Shown here one piece after another: positions 8,825 through 16,937 of a DNA stretch of 64,000 nt. Positions within the stretch are counted from its first letter, which is position 1. The number at the start of each line of letters is the position of its first letter. The position numbers were made by a program, and so were the translations under genes. This DNA is from Haloferax gibbonsii ATCC 33959 (GTDB lineage Archaea > Halobacteriota > Halobacteria > Halobacteriales > Haloferacaceae). Location: the NCBI RefSeq assembly GCF_000336775.1, contig NZ_AOLJ01000019.1, positions 104,836 through 168,835 of the forward strand, in the 5' to 3' direction. A model generated the notes under the pieces. That model was not told the origin of the DNA, searched no databases, and worked only from the letters and a program-made list of their open reading frames with translations.

Positions 8825-9898
8825 ATGCACTACCGCGAACTCGGCACCTCCGGAATCGAAGTCAGCGAGGTCGGCTTCGGTGCGTGGGTCGTCGGGACCG
8901 ACTGGTGGGGCGACCGCTCGGACGAAGACTCCATCGAGATGCTCCACCACGCCATCGACCGGGGTATCGACTTCTTCGACACGGGTGACGTGTACGGCCA
9001 CGGCCACTCCGAGGAGGTCGTCGGCGAGGCCCTCGCCGACTACCGCGACGAGGTCACCGTCGCCACCAAAATCGGCTACGACTTCTACAACAACCCGCAG
9101 GCCGGCCACGGCGAACTCCCCAAGGAGATAACCGGCGAGTGGGTCCGCGAGGCGACCGAAAAGAGCCTCGAACGCCTCGACATGGAGTACGTGGACCTCC
9201 TGCAACTCCACAACGCGAACGTCGACGAGGTCACGCCCGACGTGCTCGAAGCCCTCGACGAACTGAAAGAGGAGGGCCTCATCAAGGCCACCGGCTGGGC
9301 GCTCGGCCCCTCCATCGGCTGGCTGGCCGAAGGCGACATGGCCATCGAAGAGGAGTTCGACGCGCTCCAAATCGTCTGGAACGCCTTCGAACAGGACGTG
9401 GGCAACCACTTCCTCGACACCATCCGCGAGACCGGTTCCTCGACGAGCCTCATCGCCCGCGTGCCGCACTCCTCGGGCCTCCTGAACGAGCAGGTCCGCC
9501 CCGAGACCGAACTCGGCTCCGGCGACCACCGCGGCTTCCGCCCCGACGAGTGGTACGAGACGGGCTGGGAGAAGCTCGAACAACTCCGCTTCCTCGAACG
9601 CGACGGCGAGCGCACCATGGCACAGGCGTCCATCGCCTACCTCCTCGGCTACGACGAGACCGCGGCCGTCACGCCGACGTTCCGCACGAAAGACGACATC
9701 GACGAGTGGGCGAAGGCCTCCGACGTGCCGAAGCTCACCGACGAGGAGCTAACCCGCGTCGAGGACCTGTACGCGGACAACTTCGGCATCGACCGCTTCG
9801 ATGGCATGGACGCGCTCCGCTCGTCGGTCGACGGCGACGACATCCGCGCGGCCGGCCTCGACAAGCGCGTCGCGAAGGGCGCGCGCAACGAAGCCTGA
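8825..9898 (+). CDS. Aldo/keto reductase
   Basis: A 357-aa NAD(P)H-dependent TIM-barrel oxidoreductase. 'GFGAWVVG' and 'FFDTGDVYGHGHSEEVVGEAL' supply the catalytic Asp and Tyr, 'VATKIGYDFY' holds the Lys, and 'LLQLHNA' the His-containing strand. The C-terminal 'IDRFDGMDALRSS' region is the usual cofactor-side tail. The substrate is not evident. The ATG at 8825 is chosen because the upstream in-frame extension lies in the divergent promoter region and is not protein-like. Its stop overlaps the next gene's ATG (TGATG), so the two are translationally coupled. Next to the fructan locus, a role with sugars is possible but not shown. Confidence 0.93.
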   Translation: MHYRELGTSGIEVSEVGFGAWVVGTDWWGDRSDEDSIEMLHHAIDRGIDFFDTGDVYGHGHSEEVVGEALADYRDEVTVATKIGYDFYNNPQAGHGELPKEITGEWVREATEKSLERLDMEYVDLLQLHNANVDEVTPDVLEALDELKEEGLIKATGWALGPSIGWLAEGDMAIEEEFDALQIVWNAFEQDVGNHFLDTIRETGSSTSLIARVPHSSGLLNEQVRPETELGSGDHRGFRPDEWYETGWEKLEQLRFLERDGERTMAQASIAYLLGYDETAAVTPTFRTKDDIDEWAKASDVPKLTDEELTRVEDLYADNFGIDRFDGMDALRSSVDGDDIRAAGLDKRVAKGARNEA

Positions 9899-10068
9899 TG
9901 GGTCGCCTGAAGACCCTCCTCGGCGTCACCGCGGTTGCCCACGTCGCGCTCGCGTGGCTGGTCAGCCTCGACGCCAAGAAGCGCGGCGACGACGCCGGTC
10001 GCTGGATAGCGCTGACGCTCCTCACCGGCGTCGTCGGCGCCGTGGACTACGTCCGAAACGGGCGCTGA
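9898..10068 (+). CDS. Small membrane protein, 56 aa
   Basis: The ATG overlaps the stop of the aldo/keto reductase (TGATG), a sign of coupled translation. The 56-aa product has two hydrophobic segments ('LLGVTAVAHVALAWLVSL' and 'WIALTLLTGVVGAVDYV') joined by a charged loop 'DAKKRGDDAGR'. The layout resembles the small two-helix integral proteins common in haloarchaea. No function can be assigned. Confidence 0.75.
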   Translation: MGRLKTLLGVTAVAHVALAWLVSLDAKKRGDDAGRWIALTLLTGVVGAVDYVRNGR

Positions 10069-10165
10069 CGGCGCGTCCGCGGTCGACCCCGGCTGTTTTC
10101 CGTTCTGTCCGTTCGGTCACCGACGCTCACGAGGGCTCCCCTTCGATATATATCGCACTTAGCAG

Positions 10166-10466
10166 CCTACTACACCGCCGCCGCCGAACTCAACGACGAC
10201 ATGTCGAACGCCACCGGCGGCTCCAGCTCCAGCGGGTCGACGACGCGCTCATCAACGTCGACAACCTCGCCGTGATGGACGACGGTCGCGTGCTCTGTTG
10301 CGAGGACGCCGACCAGTTCGGCCGCTCGTACAAGAACGACTGCCTGTACGTCTACACGCCGGAGGACGACGACCGCGGCCACGGGAACGACCCCGACGGC
10401 GACGACGCCGATAACCCGGGACGAAGCGACGACGCTCCGGGTCGCGGGAACGGCGACGGAAACTAA
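10166..10466 (+). pseudogene. Degraded C-terminal remnant of a PhoX/DUF839-like protein
   Basis: From 10166 one frame reads 'HLAAYYTAAAELNDDMSNATGG'; at about 10215-10230 the homologous reading shifts to another frame and continues 'RLQLQRVDDALINVDNLAVM', 'RVLCCEDADQFGRSYKND' and 'LYVYTPED', then an acidic Gly/Asp-rich tail to the stop at 10464-10466. The pieces resemble the C-terminal part of PhoX-type beta-propeller phosphatases, as far as I can judge from memory. The 5' end is missing: upstream is only intergenic sequence with a TATATAT run (10147-10153). A frameshift plus truncation indicates a dead gene. A poly-T run (10486-10491) follows. Confidence 0.68.
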
Positions 10467-10515
10467 CCCGACCCGCTCACGCAGTTTTTTGTATTTCGAG
10501 AGACACGTTCGACCA

Positions 10516-10983
10516 ATGGTCCTCGAACGATTCGGTTCGGCGCTCTCCCGTGAGGCCCGCGCCGTCGCCCGAAGCCCACCGCTCTTAGGCGTGGTTACCG
10601 GGGTGTGGATGATGCTCATCGCGCTGATGATGGGCCTCGAAGTGCATCTCGCAGTCGTCTGGTTCCTCGCCGTCGCTCCGTCGACGGCGGTGGTGGCCTA
10701 CGGCGGGCGGCGCGTCCTGCGTCGCTTCCGCGGTGACCGCGGCGAGTCCGACGGCGAAGACGAGTGGGCGCGGAGGGCGGACCGAGGGACCTACGACCCC
10801 GTGGACGACGAGTCGGCCATCGAGCGGCTGCGAGAGCGCTACGCGGCCGGCGACCTCTCCGACGAGGAGTTCGAACGCCGCCTCGACAAGCTAGTCGAAA
10901 CCGAGAGCTACGTCGCCGGGTCGCAATCGCGGTCGCAGTCGCCCTCCGGAAACGCGAGAGAGCGAGCCTTCGAGCAGAACTGA
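10516..10983 (+). CDS. Membrane protein with C-terminal SHOCT domain
   Basis: A 155-aa protein. Two membrane helices (about residues 21-60, 'LLGVVTGVWMMLIALMMGL' and 'AVVWFLAVAPSTAVVAYGG') are followed by a basic, then acidic linker. The SHOCT motif is 'AIERLRERYAAGDLSDEEFERRL' (split over about 99-121), a short helical module usually found at protein C-termini and thought to mediate oligomerisation. The ATG at 10516 fits better than an upstream one. A second gene of the same layout is at 46639-47013. Function unknown. Confidence 0.85.
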   Translation: MVLERFGSALSREARAVARSPPLLGVVTGVWMMLIALMMGLEVHLAVVWFLAVAPSTAVVAYGGRRVLRRFRGDRGESDGEDEWARRADRGTYDPVDDESAIERLRERYAAGDLSDEEFERRLDKLVETESYVAGSQSRSQSPSGNARERAFEQN

Positions 10984-11122
10984 CGGAACGGGAGTCGGCC
11001 GGACGCAGGGACGGCCGCGGCGACCGGTGACCGAGTCGGAGTCGGAGTCGGAGCGCGCCTCGCGGGCGACCCGCGTGCCGGGACCAAAAGAGACACAACG
11101 CTCGACCGAGTCCGGGACGACC

Positions 11123-11371
11123 ATGCGTAGTTCACTCGTCGACCTGCTTCCGGACCTCCTCGAACTTCTCGTCTTCAGTCTCGGGAGTGCGGGGCTTTCG
11201 CTCGCCGGCGCGTACATCGAGCGCTTCGCGCTCATCACCTTCGAACAGGGCAACGTCGAAATCGCCGCGTGGGCGGTCGTGATGGGCGCGGTGGCGCTGT
11301 ACTTCGCGTACAACGTCGGAACCGACAAGGTCCGCCCGAAGCTCCGGGACGTTCGCGCCGCGCTCGCGTAG
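11123..11371 (+). CDS. Small two-helix membrane protein, 82 aa
   Basis: An 82-aa protein. Hydrophobic segments are 'LLELLVFSLGSAGLSLAGAY' (about 10-29) and 'IAAWAVVMGAVALYFAYNVG' (about 46-65), with a charged C-terminus 'KVRPKLRDVRAAL'. An in-frame ATG-like start lies far upstream, but the intervening Ser/Glu-rich residues are not convincing, so the ATG at 11123 is chosen. No recognised domain. It is convergent with pitA and its duplicated tail. Confidence 0.75.
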   Translation: MRSSLVDLLPDLLELLVFSLGSAGLSLAGAYIERFALITFEQGNVEIAAWAVVMGAVALYFAYNVGTDKVRPKLRDVRAALA

Positions 11372-11407
11372 AAAAAGCTGCAGTCTGATTTTGGGCGTTC
11401 GACCGCG

Positions 11408-11448
11408 TTAGGCGAGGAAGACGTGTCGCGGCCGGTCCGCGAGCACGT
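11408..11448 (-). repeat. Detached duplicate of the pitA 3' end
   Basis: On the minus strand this stretch reads in frame '(GGVY)VLADRPRHVFLA' then TAA, the same last twelve residues as PitA, whose own stop is at 11555-11557. The 28 nt at 11421-11448 are identical to 11568-11595. The last codons differ synonymously (TTCCTCGCC-TAA against TTCTTAGCG-TAG). The upstream residues differ, so only the tail is duplicated. Between the copies lie about 106 bp of sequence containing a Haloferax-style CGCTCGCTCCGCTC motif. Confidence 0.85.
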
Positions 11449-11554
11449 ACACGCCACCTTTTCCTGCGCTCGCTCCGCTCACTGGCAAAACCTGGACAAA
11501 AAGGTTCGTCACCCCCGATGGGGATTCCTCACCCCGCTCCCGATGGTCGCGGAG

Positions 11555-13114
11555 CTACGCTAAGAACACGTGTCGCGGCCGGTCCGCGAGCACGTCGCGA
11601 CCCCACTGGACCGTGTCGCGGAACGCGTCGGAGCGGAAGAACTCCATGGCGTCGTCCTGCGAGCGCCACTGGCTGGCGATGAACATGTCGTCTTCGTCTT
11701 CGACGTTGACCATCAGGTCCGTGTCGAAGTGGCCGTCCATCTCTTCGAGGAGGCCGCCGACGGTGCCGAACTTCTCGACGAAGTCGCCGCGGTGTTCGGA
11801 CTTGACGGTGTAGAACATCCCCATCGTGCCGAAGCCGGACTCCTCGCCGGCGCGCTCGACGATGCCGGGGAGTTCCGAGAGGAATCCCGCGGCGGTCTCG
11901 GCCGCCGACGCCGTCTCCCAGATGGAGACGACGGCGACCCGACCGCGCTCGTTTGCCTCGTAGACGGCCGTCTTGACGTGCGTCGGGTAGTGGTCGAAGT
12001 TGCCGCGGAGGCCCTCGACCTCGTCGAACAGCTCGTCGGCGTCGGCCTCGGAGTAGAGGACCGTCGCGTACACGTCCTCGCCGTGGGGCTTGCCGGCGTA
12101 GATGTTCAGGTCTTCGAGCTGCCCGCGGATGTCCTCGTCGCCGGCTTCGTCGCCGCCGTCGTCACCGTGGTGGTGGCCGCCGTCGTCGCTCTCGCCGCCG
12201 TGATGGTGGCCGTCGCCACCCTCACCGTGGTGCTGTCCGCCTTCGCCGCCGTGATGGTGGCCGTCGCCGCCGTGGTGGTGGCCACCCTCGCCGTGCGCGT
12301 GCGCGCCGTGGTGGGACTCGTCTTCGAACTCGCTGGTCGGGACGCCGTCGCCCGCGAGGAACGCGCCGAGGTCCGACGGCGGGAAGCGCCGGCCGACGTA
12401 GAACTGGCCGAACTCGCCGTACTTCGAGGAGACCTCGTCGAAGCGCATCTCGTAGACGATGTCCTTGATGTCGGTCGGGTCGTCGCCGAAGAGCGTGACG
12501 CCCCACTCGTAGTCGTCGAAGCCGACCGAGGAGGCGATGACCTGCTTGATTTTCCCGGCGTACTTCCGGCCGGTGTCGCCGTGGGTGGACATCAGGTCGC
12601 GGCGCTCGTCGAACGAGAGGTCGTACCAGTTGTGCTCCTCGCCGCGGCGCTTCGACATCGGGTAGAAGGACATGTAGGTGTCCGCCGGGATGTCGGGCTT
12701 GAGCTTGCCCTCGATGTAGCGGAGCAGCCCGGTGTCGATGTCCTCCTCGTTACCCTCGAAGTAGTCGTCCGAGACGTAGCCGGACACCTCGGTGACGGAG
12801 ACGTAGGAGGTCGGCTGCTCGGTGAAGGCCGCGAGCGCGGTCCGCTCGAACTGCCGCTCGGCGCGGGAGATGTCGTCGAGCGTCGGCCGGAAGTGGACGA
12901 CCACGAAGTCCGCCTTGTGGCCGAGCACGGAGAAGACGGCGGACGCGCCCGCCTCGGCGTCCTCGACCGCCTCGTGGGCGTCGAGGTATGCGACGCCCTC
13001 CTCGATTGCGCGGCGGCGCTCGCGGTCGGGCGCGTCACGCCACGCGTCCCAGTCGACGGTTCGGAAGTCGTGCAGCGCGAACCAGCCCTCGTCGGTCTGT
13101 GGGGCCTCTACCAT
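11555..13114 (-). CDS. pitA: Heme-binding protein PitA (chlorite dismutase-like/monooxygenase fusion)
   Basis: A 519-aa fusion described in Haloferax volcanii. Residues ~10-255 are the chlorite dismutase/HemQ domain; the probable heme-ligand His178 lies in 'LMSTHGDTGRKYAGKI'. A His/Gly-rich linker (268-316) carries 18 His in HHHG-type clusters. Residues ~340-515 are an antibiotic-biosynthesis monooxygenase-like domain ('VAVVSIWETASAAETAAGFL'). By homology to HemQ it may act in coproheme decarboxylation or heme handling; the linker could bind Ni, Cu or Zn. ATG at 13114. The 3' tail is duplicated just downstream (11408-11448). No other heme genes adjoin. Confidence 0.95.
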   Translation of the reverse strand: MVEAPQTDEGWFALHDFRTVDWDAWRDAPDRERRRAIEEGVAYLDAHEAVEDAEAGASAVFSVLGHKADFVVVHFRPTLDDISRAERQFERTALAAFTEQPTSYVSVTEVSGYVSDDYFEGNEEDIDTGLLRYIEGKLKPDIPADTYMSFYPMSKRRGEEHNWYDLSFDERRDLMSTHGDTGRKYAGKIKQVIASSVGFDDYEWGVTLFGDDPTDIKDIVYEMRFDEVSSKYGEFGQFYVGRRFPPSDLGAFLAGDGVPTSEFEDESHHGAHAHGEGGHHHGGDGHHHGGEGGQHHGEGGDGHHHGGESDDGGHHHGDDGGDEAGDEDIRGQLEDLNIYAGKPHGEDVYATVLYSEADADELFDEVEGLRGNFDHYPTHVKTAVYEANERGRVAVVSIWETASAAETAAGFLSELPGIVERAGEESGFGTMGMFYTVKSEHRGDFVEKFGTVGGLLEEMDGHFDTDLMVNVEDEDDMFIASQWRSQDDAMEFFRSDAFRDTVQWGRDVLADRPRHVFLA

Positions 13115-13219
13115 ACGGGGGCCTAGGGAGTCATCCGGTATTGAAGTTGCGAGTCGTTTTCGCGGTTCGAGAACCGTCGAAGGCAGGCGAGTCGACCCCG
13201 ACAGGGGCGGCCGAGGCGC

Positions 13220-15007
13220 TCAGCCGAGGAGCGTCGGCCCGAATATCATGAGCACGAGCGACGCGAGCATCGTGAGCCCGATCGAGGTCGTGATGGTCCG
13301 GACGACGGTGTGGGGGTCGTCGACCGGGAGCCGCGAGACCACGGCCTCGGTCGAGGTCCGGAGGATGCGACCGCCGTCGAGCGGGTAGCCGGGGATGCAG
13401 TTGAAAAGCCCCAGCTGGAGGTTTATCCACGCCGTCCAGAACAGGACGTTGGCGACGATGAAGACGCCGCCGCCGAGGAAGCCGAGCGGGCCGCCGACCT
13501 GGTAGAAGTTGATGACCTCGCCGGTGAAGCCGGGGAAGTTCGGAATCCCGAGGACGACCGACGCGAGGGGCAACAGGAGCGACACGTAGACGAGCTGGAG
13601 GGGCGACCCGGCGAAGGCGCTGCCGAGGCCGCCGCCGTCGCCGCCGTCACCGCCGAGAAGCGAGAGGTACGTCCCCGCGGGGTACTCCTGCGTGCCGAAG
13701 TCCGTCAGGAGCAGGCCGCTCGTCCCCTGGAAGATGTTGACGCCGAGGAACCCGTTTCCGTCCTGCGGGTTCTCGCCGAGCGTCACCTGCACCGTCTCGA
13801 AGCCGCCGTCGCGGTAGACTTCGACGGCGACGGTCTGGTCGGGCGCTGTCCGGTCGAGCGCCTCCTGAAGTCCCGTCGATGAGGTGATGCGCTCGCCGTT
13901 GAACGACGAGACGATGAGGGGTTGCGTCGTCCCCGTGGCGTTGTACAGCGGGCCGTCTTCTGCGACGTTCGTGATGTAGGCACCGACCGGGATGGTGCGC
14001 TCGCCGGCGGAGGTGTCGAGGCGGGCGAACCGCGAGTCGCCGACGGCCGACTCGAAGCCGGCGCGCGTCGAGACGGCGGTCCCGTTGACCGCGGTCACGC
14101 GAATCGGGTCGGTCCCGGACTCGACGGTGAGGTTCGCGGGGTTGCCTTCGACGGAGCCGGCGACGACGAGTTCGCGCGTGACCGAGACGGTCCGTTCGCC
14201 GTCGAGTTCGACCGACACCGTTCCCGCGTCGGTCGCGAGGAGCGCGGCGTCGAGTTCCTGCGTCGTGTTGACCGGCGTGCCCTCGATGGCGGTCACGCGG
14301 TCGCCGCCCGAGATGCCCGCCGCGTCGGCAGGTGAACCGGCGTACGCGCCGGAGACGGCGACGCCCGGCGCGACGGTGATAGAGCCGATGACCGGGCCGA
14401 AAAGCAGGGCGAACGCGACCAGCGTGACGGCGAAGTTGTTCGTCACGCCGGCGGCGAACATCCGCGACTTGCCGCCGCGGTCGGCGCGGCGCTGGCTCTC
14501 CTCGGAGGGTTCGACGAACGCTCCGATGGGGAGTATCGTCAGGAGGACGATGCCCATCGACTCCACGTCGATGCCCTCGACGCGGCTGAGGATGCCGTGG
14601 CCGCCCTCGTGGACGACGAGACCGACGAGGAGGCCGAAGAGGATTTCCGGAGCGACCGAAAGCGGGAGGAAGTCGTTGACGCCGGGGATGACGAGGAAGT
14701 TCTGCGGCTGGTTCACCTGCGTCGGCGCGGGCGGGTTCTGGAGGATGACGACCGCCTGGTAGACGAGGAGGACGAACGTCCCCGCCATGATGACGAGGGC
14801 GATGCCGAGGCCGACGTTGCTCCACGCCCGCCAGAACCGCTTGGGGGCGGCGAGCCTGTCGAGGAGTTCGCGGCCGCGACGGGTGTGGACCGTCGTGAGC
14901 GGACCTTGGACGCGGACGTACTCGGGGAGAATCCCGCGAGCACGCAACAGCGCCGCGAGGAGAGAGTAGGCGATGAAACCGGCGAGAACCCAAAGCAGCG
15001 TGTTCAT
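13220..15007 (-). CDS. Site-2-type membrane metalloprotease with PDZ domains
   Basis: A 595-aa M50 intramembrane protease. The zinc motif HEGGH is at 133-137 in 'VGLVVHEGGHGIL'; the third ligand motif is 'PLDGGRIL' near 545. Between them is a large extracytoplasmic region with one clear PDZ-like block ('GAYAGSPADAAGISGGDRV') and a second related block, then several C-terminal helices. This is the long RseP/S2P-like form that cleaves membrane-bound substrates. ATG at 15007 (nine codons after another in-frame start) is followed at once by a membrane helix. A second, shorter S2P protease is at 21565-22704. Substrate unknown. Confidence 0.93.
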   Translation of the reverse strand: MNTLLWVLAGFIAYSLLAALLRARGILPEYVRVQGPLTTVHTRRGRELLDRLAAPKRFWRAWSNVGLGIALVIMAGTFVLLVYQAVVILQNPPAPTQVNQPQNFLVIPGVNDFLPLSVAPEILFGLLVGLVVHEGGHGILSRVEGIDVESMGIVLLTILPIGAFVEPSEESQRRADRGGKSRMFAAGVTNNFAVTLVAFALLFGPVIGSITVAPGVAVSGAYAGSPADAAGISGGDRVTAIEGTPVNTTQELDAALLATDAGTVSVELDGERTVSVTRELVVAGSVEGNPANLTVESGTDPIRVTAVNGTAVSTRAGFESAVGDSRFARLDTSAGERTIPVGAYITNVAEDGPLYNATGTTQPLIVSSFNGERITSSTGLQEALDRTAPDQTVAVEVYRDGGFETVQVTLGENPQDGNGFLGVNIFQGTSGLLLTDFGTQEYPAGTYLSLLGGDGGDGGGLGSAFAGSPLQLVYVSLLLPLASVVLGIPNFPGFTGEVINFYQVGGPLGFLGGGVFIVANVLFWTAWINLQLGLFNCIPGYPLDGGRILRTSTEAVVSRLPVDDPHTVVRTITTSIGLTMLASLVLMIFGPTLLG

Positions 15008-15146
15008 CGCCCGAAGGGAAGCGGCGCGGGCCAAAAGGCGTTCGGGTTACGGTACCACCGTTCGGGTCACGGTACCGCTGTTCGACGACCGCGGGCGGGC
15101 GTCGGCGGCCGCGAGCGCCGCCGCCAGCCGGCCGTCACGAATGGGA

Positions 15147-15599
15147 TTACTCGTCTTCGTCGCCGTCGTCGCCGGGCGACTCGATTTCGACTTCGACCGC
15201 GCCGTCGTCGTCCGCATCGGCCGCTTCGTCGCCGTCGGCCTCGTCAGTTTCGTCGTCGGACGCCGCGTCTTCCGTCTCGTCTTCGGGGTCGTGTTCGACG
15301 GTGACCGTGGCGTCTTCGTCGTCGGCCGCGTCGTCGTCGGTCGCCGTCTCGCTCTCGGCGTCGTCGTCGGCGAGCGCGATGTCGGTAAAGGAGTCGCCGG
15401 ACGACGAGCGAAGCCGGGAGACGGCGTAGGCGACGCCCACGAGGAGCAAGGCGACGAGGAACAGCCGGCCGTACGAGCGGCCGCCCGAGGACTCGTCGTC
15501 GACGGCTTCCTGTTCGGAGTCGGCGTCGAACTCCTCCAGTTCGACGTCGAATTCGTCTTGCGATTCCTCCACGGACCGGATGAAGTCGATGAGAGACAT
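15147..15599 (-). CDS. Single-pass membrane protein with long acidic tail
   Basis: A 150-aa protein: an acidic N-terminal segment ('VEESQDEFDVELEEFDAD'), one membrane helix ('LFLVALLLVGVAYAVSRL', about 50-67), then ~80 residues that are almost entirely Asp, Glu, Ala, Thr and Ser. The ATG at 15599 is chosen because the upstream in-frame residues are basic and unlike the rest. It lies between the S2P protease (same strand) and the LURP-one-like gene (divergent). No family recognised; low-complexity tail makes homology unreliable. Confidence 0.8.
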   Translation of the reverse strand: MSLIDFIRSVEESQDEFDVELEEFDADSEQEAVDDESSGGRSYGRLFLVALLLVGVAYAVSRLRSSSGDSFTDIALADDDAESETATDDDAADDEDATVTVEHDPEDETEDAASDDETDEADGDEAADADDDGAVEVEIESPGDDGDEDE

Positions 15600-15730
15600 G
15601 TGAAGTGTGGTGCGGCGAGGCCGCGGTAGGCGTCGTTCGCGGGGGAACGAGCCCGTCCATCTGTACGCGCGTCGGGGACATAAGTCGTCCCCCAGAAGGG
15701 TTTTAGCCACCCCGGCGACCATCGAGTACC

Positions 15731-16270
15731 GTGTTCGACAGTTCCCGCTACGAGGTCCGACAGAAGGTGTCCATCGGCAACAAGTACGTCGTCTACGAGG
15801 GCGACGACCCCATCCTCTCGGCGAAGCAAAAGAAGTTCAAGCTGAAAGAGGACTTCCGGCTGGACGACCACGACACCGGCGAGGAGCGCTTCCGCGTCAA
15901 GGCCGACAGCGTCCTCGACGTGTCGACCGCCTACGACATCGTCGACAGCCGGACCGGCGAGCGCGTCGGCGCGGTCAAACGCGGCGCGTTCTCGTTCGCC
16001 AAACACACCTACCAACTGCTCGGCCCCGACGGCTCCGTCGTGGGGCGAATCGTCGAGGACAACGTCCCGATGGCGGTCGCCAGACGGCTCCTCACGACGC
16101 TCATTCCCTTCTCGTACCGCATCGAGGACGCGGCCGGCGAGCCGGTCGGCGCGGTGGACGAGCGGTTCTCCTTCCGGGACAAGTACACTATCGACGTGGA
16201 CCGCGAGCGTCTCGACCCGCGACTCGCCGTCGTCGGTGCGGTCGTGATAGACGCCATCGAGGAGAACTGA
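15731..16270 (+). CDS. LURP-one-related/tubby-like family protein
   Basis: A 179-aa protein with GTG start at 15731. It alternates short beta strands in the pattern of LURP-one/tubby-like C-terminal folds: 'YEVRQKVSIGNKYVVYEG', 'RFRVKADSVLDVSTAYDI', 'RVGAVKRGAFSFAKHTYQL', 'GRIVEDNVP', 'YRIEDAAGEPVGAVDERF'. Such proteins may bind phospholipids or act as membrane-associated scaffolds; in archaea the role is unknown. No signal peptide. GTG is used because no in-frame ATG precedes the first conserved residues. Confidence 0.85.
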   Translation: MFDSSRYEVRQKVSIGNKYVVYEGDDPILSAKQKKFKLKEDFRLDDHDTGEERFRVKADSVLDVSTAYDIVDSRTGERVGAVKRGAFSFAKHTYQLLGPDGSVVGRIVEDNVPMAVARRLLTTLIPFSYRIEDAAGEPVGAVDERFSFRDKYTIDVDRERLDPRLAVVGAVVIDAIEEN

Positions 16271-16367
16271 GACCGACCGAGTCATCGCCCCCGCGCCGCC
16301 GGTAACTCAAAGAGCTATTTGACATTTGAGTATCTATTTCTCCCGAATTCGAGTAGTGTCGGATGGC

Positions 16368-16895
16368 ATGTTCGAACGAATCCGACTCCGTTGGTTCGTC
16401 GTCGCCGCCGTCGTCTGCGCCGCGCTCGTCGGCGGGGCGACCGCGGCCGCAGCACAGGACGCCCCGTCGGTGAGCCTCGCGACGACCGGCGGGAACGTGA
16501 CCGTCACGCAGGCCGAAGACGCGACGATTCGGGGGACGAGCGACCTCGAAGCGGGGACGACGGTCTCGGTCCGCGTCCAGTCGGCCAGCGACACGAGCCC
16601 GCGGTTCCTCAAGACGAGCGAGGCCGTCGTCGGCGATGACGGGAACTTCTCGGCGACCCTCGACTTCTCGGATATTCCGCCGGGCTCGACGTTCTCCGTC
16701 TCGGTCCGCAACGAGTCGAGCGCGCTCGCGGAGGCCGAGGGCGTCGTCGTCGAGGACGCAGCGACGACGACCGCGTCGACGACCACCTCGGCATCGACGA
16801 CCGACACCGGAATCCCCGGCTTCGGCGCGGGTCTCGGCGCGCTCGCGGTCGCGGGGCTCGGCGCGGCGGCGTTGCTCGCGGGTCGTCGGGCGTGA
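16368..16895 (+). CDS. Secreted surface protein with PGF-CTERM anchor
   Basis: A 175-aa exported protein with a signal peptide ('WFVVAAVVCAALVGGATAAAAQ', cut here into its hydrophobic core at about 8-27). It has a beta-sandwich domain resembling the haloarchaeal BGTF surface domain ('EDATIRGTSDLEAGTTVSVR', 'NFSATLDFSDIPPGSTF'), a Thr/Ser/Ala linker likely O-glycosylated, and the tripartite C-terminal signal 'PGFGAG' + hydrophobic helix + 'GRR'. That signal marks substrates of archaeosortase A, which removes the tail and anchors the protein to lipid. ATG at 16368; an earlier in-frame start would precede the signal peptide. Confidence 0.88.
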   Translation: MFERIRLRWFVVAAVVCAALVGGATAAAAQDAPSVSLATTGGNVTVTQAEDATIRGTSDLEAGTTVSVRVQSASDTSPRFLKTSEAVVGDDGNFSATLDFSDIPPGSTFSVSVRNESSALAEAEGVVVEDAATTTASTTTSASTTDTGIPGFGAGLGALAVAGLGAAALLAGRRA

Positions 16896-16937
16896 GAATC
16901 GAAGTAAACAGCGAACCGCGCCCTGCGAGGCGCGAGG

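Noticed and set aside
10160-10200. A promoter and new start for the PhoX-like fragment at the TATATAT run
   Set aside because: No start codon gives one continuous frame into the conserved segment; the frame shift makes an intact gene unlikely.
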